Assembly (NCBI RefSeq): GCF_011303555.1
Contig: NZ_CP049868.1
Location: 2,542,001 to 2,606,000 of the forward strand
DNA length: 64,000 nucleotides
Direction of reading: 5' to 3'
From: Pedobacter sp. HDW13
GTDB taxonomy: Bacteria > Bacteroidota > Bacteroidia > Sphingobacteriales > Sphingobacteriaceae
The position numbers were made by a program, and so were the translations under genes. Below the pieces are notes generated by a model, which did not search any database, was not told the origin of the DNA, and saw nothing but the letters and a program-made list of their open reading frames with translations. Positions 1 to 7,774 of this stretch are shown piece by piece; position 1 is the first letter of the stretch; every line of letters begins with the position of its first letter.

Positions 1-21
1 ATGTTTTTATTAATCTGTTAA

Positions 22-900
22 TTAATTTTTATTTTTTAGCTCAGCCACTTTCTTATCAATGAAAGAAGATAAGGTTGGGTTTGCCGCTAATTTTTTGCTT
101 GCTAAATAGGCGTTAACCGCTTCTTTATTTCTGCCTAAATTTTCTAACGCTGTACCTAAATAAAAATAGGCCTCAGGAGTTGGAGCAGCAGCAATTACCG
201 TGTTAAAACGTGGAATAGCTTTGTCAAACTGACCCGATTTAATAGAGAATAAACCTAAATTCATATTTGCTTTAACGTTTTTAGGTTCTTTAGTAACTAC
301 CTCGAGCAGCATGGCAATACCTTGCATTGGCGCTCCTAAGCCATTTACTATTGTTACACCTAAGCCCGTCTTAGCTTCAATGTTTGTAGAGTCTTTCTCT
401 AATGCGTTTTTGTAAGAAAGATTGGCTTTCTGCAATAAAGCAGGTTGAGCCAAACTATCTTGTGTGCTTTCAAAAGCTTTTATAAACTGATTACCTGCGG
501 CCAACCACGTTTTCGACGATGGTTCTGCCTGGGCAACAATCTCTAAATAAAGTGCTGATGGGGTAATTTGCTCAACATCATCCCATTTTTGGGCCAGTTG
601 TTTTGCAAGTTCTACTTTTTCTGCACCATTTGCGCCTTTGTAACTGTTCTCTAAAGCTGTAATATCTGTAGCTAAATTTTTATTTATTACATTTTTTGCA
701 GCTGTAGAAGAAGTCTGGATGTTTAGTGCCGTTGAAGCTGACGGTGCTCCTGCTTCTGCCATTTGGCCGCTTGCAGGCATTTTACCATTTTCTTCAGTCG
801 GTTTAACTAAACCCTTAATGTCTCTTGTAAATAAGAACGCAACAAGCAATACAATCGCTCCAATAATAATGGTTTGTTTTGATCTGATGCTGCTACTCAT
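22..900 (-). CDS. TPR-repeat membrane-anchored protein
   Basis: A 292-residue protein. One hydrophobic segment (about residues 9-26) follows a short basic N-terminus, so it is probably anchored in the inner membrane with its body in the periplasm. A low-complexity linker leads to helical repeats; the C-terminal half (about 165-290) reads as tetratricopeptide repeats, for example the stretch beginning AYFYLGTALENLGRNKEAV. TPRs bind other proteins, and the partner cannot be told from sequence. It starts 12 bases after the HU gene ends on the same strand, so the two are probably co-transcribed. The TPR assignment is firm; the cellular role is unknown. Confidence 0.85.
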   Translation of the reverse strand: MSSSIRSKQTIIIGAIVLLVAFLFTRDIKGLVKPTEENGKMPASGQMAEAGAPSASTALNIQTSSTAAKNVINKNLATDITALENSYKGANGAEKVELAKQLAQKWDDVEQITPSALYLEIVAQAEPSSKTWLAAGNQFIKAFESTQDSLAQPALLQKANLSYKNALEKDSTNIEAKTGLGVTIVNGLGAPMQGIAMLLEVVTKEPKNVKANMNLGLFSIKSGQFDKAIPRFNTVIAAAPTPEAYFYLGTALENLGRNKEAVNAYLASKKLAANPTLSSFIDKKVAELKNKN

Positions 901-912
901 ATGACTTAAGAA

Positions 913-1215
913 CTAGGCTTCTACGTTAATTTTTTTTGAATTACTTTTTACTTTATCAACAAATACTTTTGCTGGTTTAAAGCTAGGAACGAAGTGTTCT
1001 GGGATAATTATTGCAGTATTTTTAGAGATGTTTCTCGCAGTTTTTTGCGCTCTCTTTTTAACAACAAAGCTTCCGAAGCCTCTAACGTATACATTTTCAC
1101 CGCCAATCATGCTGGTTTTGATAACCTTGAAAAATGCCTCAACTGTTTCCTGTACATCAACCTTCTCAATTCCGGTTTTTGTTGATATTTCTGAAATAAT
1201 ATCTGCCTTAGTCAT
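913..1215 (-). CDS. HU-family DNA-binding protein
   Basis: A 100-residue histone-like nucleoid protein that bends DNA as a dimer. The N-terminal helices (TKADIISEISTKTGI) and the beta-arm region with the family signature around VRGFGSFVVKKR (about residues 43-55) are clear. A basic tail of about 10 residues extends beyond the 90-residue core typical of E. coli HU. It is the first gene of a two-gene unit with the TPR protein. A TAnnTTTG box lies about 55 bases upstream of the start. Whether it is the main HU or one of several paralogues cannot be decided from this window. Confidence 0.93.
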   Translation of the reverse strand: MTKADIISEISTKTGIEKVDVQETVEAFFKVIKTSMIGGENVYVRGFGSFVVKKRAQKTARNISKNTAIIIPEHFVPSFKPAKVFVDKVKSNSKKINVEA

Positions 1216-1269
1216 ATTTTATTATTTATTATATTATTATGTTTTAATATTACTACTGTTTTGGGGTTG

Positions 1270-1277
1270 CAAAAGTA
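1270..1277 (-). promoter_or_regulatory. -7 box for the HU-TPR unit
   Basis: On the minus strand this reads TACTTTTG, a perfect match to the Bacteroidota -7 consensus TAnnTTTG, 55 bases upstream of the HU start codon. No good -33 TTTG is visible at the usual spacing. Confidence 0.55.
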
Positions 1278-1385
1278 TTGCTTTTTAATGAGATAGGGAA
1301 ATAAAAGATGATTTTTTTATCTCCAGACTTATCAGCCAAATGCAACTTTTTTTTTAATCGGATAAATTGGCCGTAATTTGCAGTA

Positions 1386-2447
1386 ATGACATTTCAAAAT
1401 GAACTCATCAATTGGTACCTGATAAACAAGAGAGATTTGCCCTGGAGGCACACTAACGATGCTTATACCATCTGGTTATCAGAGGTTATATTACAACAAA
1501 CAAGGGTAGAGCAGGGACTTCCGTACTTTAATAAATTTTTAGAAAATTTTCCGACTGTTACCGATTTTGCCAATGCAACCGAAGCCAGGGTTTTGAAGCT
1601 TTGGCAAGGCTTAGGTTACTACTCGCGGGGAAGAAATATGCATGCCACCGCGCAGATTGTGGTAAATAATTACCGCGGAATCTTCCCAAATCTGCACGAT
1701 GAGTTGATAAAATTGAAAGGAATTGGTGAGTATACCGCTGCTGCGATCTCTTCTTTTTCATCAGGTGAGGCGCGTGCTGTAGTTGATGGAAATGTGTTTA
1801 GGGTGCTTTCGCGCTATTATGGTATCCATACTCCTATAAACTCGCCTGCCGGCAAAAAAGAGTTTTATGCGCTGGCTAACGAATTGCTTTATCAGAAAGA
1901 TCCTGCACTTTATAATCAGGCTATTATGGAGTTTGGAGCCATGCAATGTAAACCCAAAAGCCCCAATTGTAACATTTGCCCTCTGGTGCAAAGCTGTTAT
2001 GCTTTTAAAAAGGAGCAGGTTAATACTTTGCCTGTAAAAATTGGCAAGATCAAGCAAAAGCATCGTTACATCAATTATTTTGTATGTGTAGAAAACGACC
2101 AGATTTTGGTTAAAGAAAGGCAGGCAGGCGATATATGGCAGCATTTATACGATTTTCCAAGCCTGGAGACAGCAGAAGGTAGTGGGATTAACGACACAGC
2201 CTTTTTAGAGGCTGTAAAATCGGTTTTTGGAGAGGCTGTTGAACTGACGCTGGTCAGCACAAAAAAACACCTCTTAACACACCAAATAATCCATGTGCAA
2301 TTTTTTGCATTAAAAAATTATATATTTAACTTTAAGAAACAAAAGGAACTTAATTGGGTTTCTTTTGATAAGTTAGATGAGTTACCGCAACCAAAAGTAA
2401 TCCATGATTTTATTCAGGGATACTTTTATAAAAATGATATGGAGTAA
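1386..2447 (+). CDS. mutY: A/G-specific adenine DNA glycosylase MutY
   Basis: A 353-residue base-excision repair enzyme that removes adenine mispaired with 8-oxoguanine. Catalytic Glu33 sits in SEVILQQT, the helix-hairpin-helix is LKGIGEYTAAA (about 110-120), and catalytic Asp134 is in VVDGN. The four iron-sulfur cysteines are C188, C195, C198 and C204 (C-X6-C-X2-C-X5-C). A C-terminal NUDIX-like domain (about 225-345) recognises the oxidised base. Length is normal for the family. The ATG is preceded by GTAATTTGCAGTA, a near match to the -7 box, so the leader may be extremely short. ssb follows 54 bases downstream on the same strand. Confidence 0.97.
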   Translation: MTFQNELINWYLINKRDLPWRHTNDAYTIWLSEVILQQTRVEQGLPYFNKFLENFPTVTDFANATEARVLKLWQGLGYYSRGRNMHATAQIVVNNYRGIFPNLHDELIKLKGIGEYTAAAISSFSSGEARAVVDGNVFRVLSRYYGIHTPINSPAGKKEFYALANELLYQKDPALYNQAIMEFGAMQCKPKSPNCNICPLVQSCYAFKKEQVNTLPVKIGKIKQKHRYINYFVCVENDQILVKERQAGDIWQHLYDFPSLETAEGSGINDTAFLEAVKSVFGEAVELTLVSTKKHLLTHQIIHVQFFALKNYIFNFKKQKELNWVSFDKLDELPQPKVIHDFIQGYFYKNDME

Positions 2448-2501
2448 CTAACCATCTTAGTGGTGCGCATTTTTATACAAAACAACTAACCAAAAATATT
2501 T

Positions 2502-2939
2502 ATGTCAGGGATTAACAAAGTTATTTTAGTAGGCCACTTGGGTAAAGACCCTGAGGTGCGGCATTTAGATGGTGGCGTAACTGTAGCCAGTTTTCCATTA
2601 GCTACATCAGAAACATACAACAAAGACGGAAAAAGAGTAGAGCAAACAGAATGGCATAATATTGTGCTGTGGCGTGGCCTGGCAGAGGTGGCATCTAAAT
2701 ATTTGCAGAAGGGTAAGCTGGTTTACATAGAAGGCAAACTAAGAACCAGGTCTTTTGAAGATAAAGAGAAGGTTAAAAAGTATGTAACTGAGATCGTTGC
2801 AGAGAACTTTACCATGCTGGGTAGAAAAAGTGATTTTGAACAAAGCCCGGCAGCACCAGTTCATCAAAGTACCGAGTCTAAAATTGAAGATGAATTTACC
2901 ATAGGCCCATCTGATGAGAACGGTGATTTGCCTTTTTAA
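2502..2939 (+). CDS. ssb: Single-stranded DNA-binding protein SSB
   Basis: A 145-residue protein with an N-terminal OB fold (about residues 1-110; it begins MSGINKVILVGHLGKDPEVR and contains WHNIVLW). A short disordered linker leads to the conserved acidic tail DENGDLPF, the docking site for repair and replication partners. SSB coats single-stranded DNA during replication, recombination and repair. Its position after mutY places two DNA-maintenance genes together. A strong terminator follows directly. Confidence 0.96.
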   Translation: MSGINKVILVGHLGKDPEVRHLDGGVTVASFPLATSETYNKDGKRVEQTEWHNIVLWRGLAEVASKYLQKGKLVYIEGKLRTRSFEDKEKVKKYVTEIVAENFTMLGRKSDFEQSPAAPVHQSTESKIEDEFTIGPSDENGDLPF

Positions 2940-2957
2940 GATATAAACTCATTTAAC

Positions 2958-2992
2958 AACGGCTATCTGATAACAGTTAGCCGTTTTTTTTT
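2958..2992 (+). terminator. Intrinsic terminator after ssb
   Basis: AACGGCTA and TAGCCGTT form the outer stem, with CTG/CAG continuing inside, followed by a run of nine T on the plus strand. Position and T-run fit rho-independent termination of mutY-ssb. Confidence 0.9.
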
Positions 2993-3013
2993 GGTGTCAG
3001 GTTAAGGCACAAA

Positions 3014-3045
3014 AAAACTCCCGCCGGTTTAGTGGCAGGAGTTTT
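3014..3045 (-). terminator. Intrinsic terminator after the DUF4270 gene
   Basis: AAAACTCCCGCC pairs with GGCAGGAGTTTT with one mismatch. Read on the minus strand, the hairpin ends in a T-run (A-run at 3011-3017 on the plus strand), 20 bases past the DUF4270 stop codon. Confidence 0.8.
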
Positions 3046-3064
3046 AAAATTTTGTTTATTACTA

Positions 3065-4438
3065 TTAATTAATCTTAGTGTAGTAAATATTAAGTTTTAC
3101 TTTATTGGTGGTATTTGTAGTTGCCCCAAGAACTGATCTTTCTGCGGTAATGGCGGTCGGAACTACCTGAAACGCATCTAAGCCGGTTGGTGCGATGAAA
3201 GTACCATAATCTTTTACAGTTTTATCAATCAGGCCTTGTACATAATTAGTTACAATAAAGATGTATCTGTTTTTAAGCGAATCGTAATAGCCGCCAATTA
3301 CCCCAGGGCTTGTTGAGCTATAATCAGGAGTTGTGGTGGGCTGGTTTGCAATATCCCAACGGTATAAAGATAGGCGTTGAATTGGTGTAAAAGGATAGGC
3401 ATATGTTCCTGCGCTTAAATCAACCACTAACTCTGCTTTGTTTACTACAACTTTACCATATGTGCCGGTAAATGCATCGAGCAGAGGAAAAGAGATCTTT
3501 GTTTTAACGCCCGCCAAACCTTGAGTATAAGTTACGGTATAAGGTGAAGGAGAGCTTGTTGGTGGGTTCTTTAACTGTGTATCAACGTTTGTGCCTGTAT
3601 AATCGTGCACAATTGTTGCGGCTGCAGCACTTGTAGTAGAAACAGGGAAGTTAACCGAAACGGTATCGATTCCACTTGTTGAACTCGTTTTTTTGTATAC
3701 TAATTGTAAATAAGAATTATTCAGGTTGATAAAAGCCACACCTCCAACACCTGTGGAAGTATTTTTGTTCACCTCGGCATATAGACCTTTAAAATAATCG
3801 ACGAATTTAGCATTTGTCGATGTACCTGTTGTAGGTAAGCTTAATATTTGCGATTGGATAAATGCTTTATCTAATGGGATCCTGATTTGTGCTTTAACCG
3901 TTTTTAAAGTGTCTGTTTTGCCTGTAACCACATCGGTAACCTTAAAAGGTGTGTTTGGATACAGTTTCTTTTTTACATTACCCAATAATTGTGCGTTGTG
4001 TGCCTGCACGTCAGAACTTTTGTAAGTAGTCACCTTATTGGTTAACTGATACACATCGATGCTATATTGAGATGAAGTGGTATCACCGTAAAATTTATTG
4101 GTGGTAGTATCAATTCTTAAAACCAGAATAGCAGAGTCTAAAACAGGCGAAGTACCAAAATCATAGCTTAAGCTACTTGGAGTAACGGTCATGGCTACAC
4201 TCGATTTGGTTGTGCCAAAAACAGGATCAACCATATAGCCTAATGGGTAGCGCGTTAAGCTTTGTGTGTTGGCAGCAGGTTCGGCTATGGTTTCCGATCT
4301 AACCTCGCTGGTTACCAAAGTACCGGTAATTGCTGTGCTTGGATCAACATCTAAACCAACACTATCAGGGTTTTTGCACGATGCAAAAAGAAAAAGACCT
4401 ATCAACAGGGTTAATAAGTCTTGTTTTGTAAATTTCAT
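3065..4438 (-). CDS. DUF4270 family lipoprotein
   Basis: A 457-residue secreted lipoprotein. The N-terminus is a type II signal peptide with lipobox LFASC (Cys21), followed by NPDSVGLDVDP, typical of DUF4270 proteins of Bacteroidota. The rest is Ser/Thr-rich and predicted beta-rich, consistent with an outer-membrane-anchored protein. No enzymatic motif is visible and the function of the family is not established. It lies 21 bases downstream of the glycogen synthase gene on the same strand, a pairing I recall as common in Bacteroidota, suggesting shared expression rather than a shared pathway. Confidence 0.88.
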   Translation of the reverse strand: MKFTKQDLLTLLIGLFLFASCKNPDSVGLDVDPSTAITGTLVTSEVRSETIAEPAANTQSLTRYPLGYMVDPVFGTTKSSVAMTVTPSSLSYDFGTSPVLDSAILVLRIDTTTNKFYGDTTSSQYSIDVYQLTNKVTTYKSSDVQAHNAQLLGNVKKKLYPNTPFKVTDVVTGKTDTLKTVKAQIRIPLDKAFIQSQILSLPTTGTSTNAKFVDYFKGLYAEVNKNTSTGVGGVAFINLNNSYLQLVYKKTSSTSGIDTVSVNFPVSTTSAAAATIVHDYTGTNVDTQLKNPPTSSPSPYTVTYTQGLAGVKTKISFPLLDAFTGTYGKVVVNKAELVVDLSAGTYAYPFTPIQRLSLYRWDIANQPTTTPDYSSTSPGVIGGYYDSLKNRYIFIVTNYVQGLIDKTVKDYGTFIAPTGLDAFQVVPTAITAERSVLGATTNTTNKVKLNIYYTKIN

Positions 4439-4459
4439 ATTTAAAATAATAATACCTAA

Positions 4460-5290
4460 TTAAGCAAGTGAAACCAATTCGTCATTTGAAATTTCTTCAT
4501 AAAAAGTATAGAAGTTTTCAAAATTCTCGGTTAAGTTAAATGCTAATGTTGGCTTATTTGAATCTTTAACAAATTTTAACAAAGCGGTATCCAGGTTTTC
4601 GTCGCCTAAAACCACTGCGTCTGAATGTGTTACCGCACCAATGTGCATGCTGTTGCAATCTGCTGGAATGAAAGCTTTGGTGTCGTCTTCAGTCATGTTG
4701 GCCATAACTGCTTTCTTAGCGAAATTATCGTTTAGTTTTTCAGTAAAGCCATCCTCATAAATAGAATATACCACTTTCGAGTTTTTAAAAGTAGGATCGT
4801 TTTTATAAGTAGTTTTAATATAAGCAGGTACTAAAGAGCTCATCCAGCCATGGCAGTGAACAATATCTGGTGCCCAGCCTAATTTTTTAACCGTTTCTAA
4901 TGCACCTTTGCAGAAGAAAATGGTACGCTCATCATTGTCGTCGAAAAATTTTCCGCTCGCATCTCTAAATACTTGTTTGCGTTGAAAATATTCTTCATTG
5001 TCTAAGAAATAAACCTGCATACGTGCAGCTGGGATGGAAGCCACTTTAATAATTAACGGGTTATCGTTGTCATCGATGATGATGTTCATTCCTGATAAGC
5101 GGATTACTTCGTGTAAACGATTTCTTCTTTCATTAATGTTACCGAATTTAGGCATCAAGATGCGGATTTCGAATCCTTTTTCTTGCATTGCTTGAGGTAA
5201 TTGGCGTGTAATTTCAGAAATTTTAGTAAGCTCGAGGAAAGGCGACATCTCGTGTGTAACAATCAGCAGCTTCGTTTTTGCCATCTCCAT
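4460..5290 (-). CDS. Glycogen/starch synthase, GT5 catalytic domain only
   Basis: A 276-residue protein matching the N-terminal GT5 domain of glycogen synthases, which move glucose from a nucleotide sugar to a growing alpha-1,4-glucan. Visible features are KLLIVTHEMSPFLELTKISE at the start, ILMPKFGNI, FFCKGALE and DIVHCHGWMSS. The C-terminal GT1-like domain of the usual roughly 480-residue enzymes is absent. The gene ends cleanly, so this is an intrinsic short form as found in Bacteroidota rather than a truncation. Whether it is catalytic alone is uncertain. ATG at 5290 is used; MAKTK at 5284 is an alternative start. A TAnnTTTG box lies about 42 bases upstream. Confidence 0.87.
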   Translation of the reverse strand: MEMAKTKLLIVTHEMSPFLELTKISEITRQLPQAMQEKGFEIRILMPKFGNINERRNRLHEVIRLSGMNIIIDDNDNPLIIKVASIPAARMQVYFLDNEEYFQRKQVFRDASGKFFDDNDERTIFFCKGALETVKKLGWAPDIVHCHGWMSSLVPAYIKTTYKNDPTFKNSKVVYSIYEDGFTEKLNDNFAKKAVMANMTEDDTKAFIPADCNSMHIGAVTHSDAVVLGDENLDTALLKFVKDSNKPTLAFNLTENFENFYTFYEEISNDELVSLA

Positions 5291-5331
5291 ATTCTAAGAA
5301 AATATTAAGTTAAATAAAAGATAATGAGCTG

Positions 5332-5339
5332 CAAAGGTA
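5332..5339 (-). promoter_or_regulatory. -7 box for glycogen synthase-DUF4270
   Basis: Reads TACCTTTG on the minus strand, matching TAnnTTTG, 41 bases before the start codon in the divergent glycogen synthase/panC spacer. Confidence 0.5.
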
Positions 5340-5424
5340 AGCATAATAATACTATTTATCAATATCGCAAGCATTTGTTTGGTTTCGTTTAGATTAATTT
5401 ACACCTTTACGGCTTTAATTTAGA

Positions 5425-6278
5425 TTGTCCGAATTGGAAATATTTAAAACAAAGGCTGCTCTTAAAGCTTTCTTAAAACCTTTAAAAGCATCAGGTAAAA
5501 AAATAGCACTTGTGCCTACAATGGGTGCATTGCATAATGGCCATATATCACTTATAAAACTGGCCCAGCACAACGCCGATATCATTATCTGCAGTATTTT
5601 TGTTAACCCAACACAGTTTACCGATCCTAAGGATCTGGAAAAATATCCGCGACCCATTGAACACGATCTGGCTATGTTGCAGGATGCAGGTTGCAGTGGC
5701 GTTTTTATGCCCAACGTAACAGAGATGTATCCGGCAGGTGCAGACGAAAAATGGCACATTGATTTGGGAAATGCCGAATTCCTGTTAGAAGGTGCTTTTA
5801 GAAAAGGGCATTACCAGGGGGTAACCCAGATTGTGAAAAAGCTCTTTGATGCAGTTGAGCCTGATGTAGCCATGTTTGGGCAGAAAGATTTTCAGCAGGT
5901 ATTGATGATTAAAAATATGCTTGCTCACTTTAACTTACCTATTACTATTATTACCTGCCCGATTATCAGGGAGGAGGATGGTTTGGCCATGAGTAGCCGG
6001 AATATCCATTTAACCCCGAAGACCGTAAGCATTCATTGGTATTGAGCAAATCGCTCCAGTTTGTAGTTGATCATTTTGATAAGTATACATTAGCCGAACT
6101 CGAAACCCTTGCAAAAGCATTATACGAGGATATTGAAGGGGTAGCCCTTGATTACTTTACCATTGCCAATGGCGATACCCTGGAACCAGCCAAAACTAAA
6201 GAAGCAAACAACCTTGTTGCTTTAGTCGCTGCAAAGGTAGGCTCAACCAGATTGATTGATAATATGATTATTAAATGA
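5425..6278 (+). CDS. panC: Pantoate-beta-alanine ligase PanC (one-base frameshift)
   Basis: Pantothenate synthetase joins pantoate and beta-alanine with ATP hydrolysis, the last step to vitamin B5. The nucleotide-binding motif MGALHNGH, the pantoate-site segment NPTQF and the KMSKS-like MSSRN are present. The frame breaks after IHLTP. Adding one C to the C4 run at 6014-6017 gives IHLTPEDRKHSLVLS and runs into the C-terminal part (6036-6278), for about 284 residues, the normal length. The deletion is therefore probably a sequencing error. The start is TTG at 5425, because the next methionine lies inside the HIGH-like motif. panD, which supplies beta-alanine, follows. Confidence 0.93.
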
Positions 6279-6418
6279 GGTAAGATTTGAGGTAAAATGG
6301 CAGAGGTAAGATGGATTTTAGAGCATATCGTTCATATTTAGAGTTTATCAATCATTAGCCATTTCCCATATTACATGGTAGTTACATTTTCCATTTTTTT
6401 CATCCAGTGCTTTATTAC

Positions 6419-6426
6419 TAACTTTG
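6419..6426 (+). promoter_or_regulatory. -7 box directly before panD
   Basis: TAACTTTG matches TAnnTTTG and ends four bases before the panD ATG, so panD may have its own nearly leaderless transcript separate from panC. Confidence 0.5.
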
Positions 6427-6430
6427 CCGA

Positions 6431-6781
6431 ATGGTTATCACAATATTAAAATCGAAAATACACCGTGTTAGGGTAACACAGGCCGAATTAAATTATGTAG
6501 GCAGTATTACGATAGATGAAGATTTGATGGATGCAGCTAACATTATAGCTAATGAAAAGGTGCAGATTGTAAATAATAATAATGGTGCGCGTTTCGAAAC
6601 CTATGTTATAAAGGGCGAACGTGGTACCGGAACTATCTGTTTAAATGGCGCAACCGCACGTTTGGCACAGCTTGGCGATATTCTTATTATTATGTCGTAC
6701 GGTGCATTGCCAATAGAGGAAGCTAAAAAATATAACCCTATATTGGTCTTCCCTGACGATAATAATCATTTGCTAAAATAA
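6431..6781 (+). CDS. panD: Aspartate 1-decarboxylase PanD
   Basis: A 116-residue pyruvoyl enzyme that converts aspartate to beta-alanine. The precursor self-cleaves at a Gly-Ser bond; the segment [11 protein letters not shown] (about residues 19-29) contains that site, so the serine would become the pyruvoyl group. Length and the conserved tail (VIIMSYG-type, here [11 protein letters not shown]) fit the family. It works directly with PanC upstream, the two making pantothenate for coenzyme A. The flippase-like gene starts three bases after its stop. Confidence 0.96.
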   Translation: MVITILKSKIHRVRVTQAELNYVGSITIDEDLMDAANIIANEKVQIVNNNNGARFETYVIKGERGTGTICLNGATARLAQLGDILIIMSYGALPIEEAKKYNPILVFPDDNNHLLK

Positions 6782-6784
6782 ATT

Positions 6785-7765
6785 GTGGCATTCGACCTTA
6801 AAGCAGCGCTAAAATATATCATCCTGTTTTTAATAGGAGTGGGAGTTTTATATTTAGCGTTTCGGGGTCAGGATTTAGGCAAAATCTTGGAAGAAATAAA
6901 AGGAGCTGATTTCTTTTGGGTAATCGTTTCTTCCTTCGCCGTATGGATAGCCCACGTTTTACGCGCATTGCGTTGGCAAATGCTTTACCGCTCCATACAA
7001 TATAATGTTGGTTTCTGGAATGCTTACCACGCCGTAATTATTGGTTATCTGGCCAATTTGGCTTTACCCCGTTTTGGCGAAATTGGTCGGTGCTCTGTTA
7101 TAAATAAGGCCGAAAAGGTGCCCATGTTCGCATCGATAGGTACTGTAATTACCGAAAGGCTTTTTGATGTACTGGTACTTTTACTTACCAGTGTAGCCAT
7201 GTTGGTTTTTCAGTACGATATTGTTTCTGATTTTTTACACGATACGATTTATCTTAATCTGGTTAAAAAATTAAGTGCCATCAATTATTTGTGGCTGCTT
7301 TTAATTGGCATTATTGTTATTCTGTTAATCGTAAGCGCAATTTATTTTATGCGTCAAAAATTTAGTCAAAAATTTCTGCGGATTTTTGTGAGCCTTCGCC
7401 AGGGTTTTGGTTCATACAGCAAGTTAAAGCAAAAAGGCTTATTTTTAAGCTATACCTTAGGCATATGGGTTTTCTATTCGCTATCGATGTATTTTGCCTT
7501 TTCATCTATTTCAGCTACGTCAGGCTTGCATTTTAGTGCAGCGTTTACCGCAATTGTATTTTCTGGTTTTGCTATGGCAGCTCCAATCCAGGGTGGTATT
7601 GGTGTTTTTCACTGGGTAGTTGCGCAATCGCTGGTATTATACGGTGTATTGTTTAAAGATGGTTTGGCTTACGCTACCATTATCCATTCCTCGCAGGTAT
7701 TGCTGATTTTAGTGCTGGGTAGTTTGAGTTTGCTGAGGGTTTTGGTGCAAAAACGGACACGTTAA
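6785..7765 (+). CDS. Flippase-like integral membrane protein (LPG synthase TM family)
   Basis: A 326-residue protein with about eight hydrophobic segments, related to the transmembrane part of lysylphosphatidylglycerol synthases (the old UPF0104 group). Family-like segments are WIAHVLRALRWQMLY, NLALPRFGEIGRCSVI, TVITERLFDVLVL and, near the end, PIQGGIGVFHW. It has no C-terminal aminoacyltransferase domain, so a lipid-flipping role is more likely than lysyl transfer; the substrate is unknown. The start is GTG, three bases after panD, implying co-transcription without implying a role in pantothenate synthesis. Confidence 0.85.
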   Translation: MAFDLKAALKYIILFLIGVGVLYLAFRGQDLGKILEEIKGADFFWVIVSSFAVWIAHVLRALRWQMLYRSIQYNVGFWNAYHAVIIGYLANLALPRFGEIGRCSVINKAEKVPMFASIGTVITERLFDVLVLLLTSVAMLVFQYDIVSDFLHDTIYLNLVKKLSAINYLWLLLIGIIVILLIVSAIYFMRQKFSQKFLRIFVSLRQGFGSYSKLKQKGLFLSYTLGIWVFYSLSMYFAFSSISATSGLHFSAAFTAIVFSGFAMAAPIQGGIGVFHWVVAQSLVLYGVLFKDGLAYATIIHSSQVLLILVLGSLSLLRVLVQKRTR

Positions 7766-7774
7766 AAATGGCCA

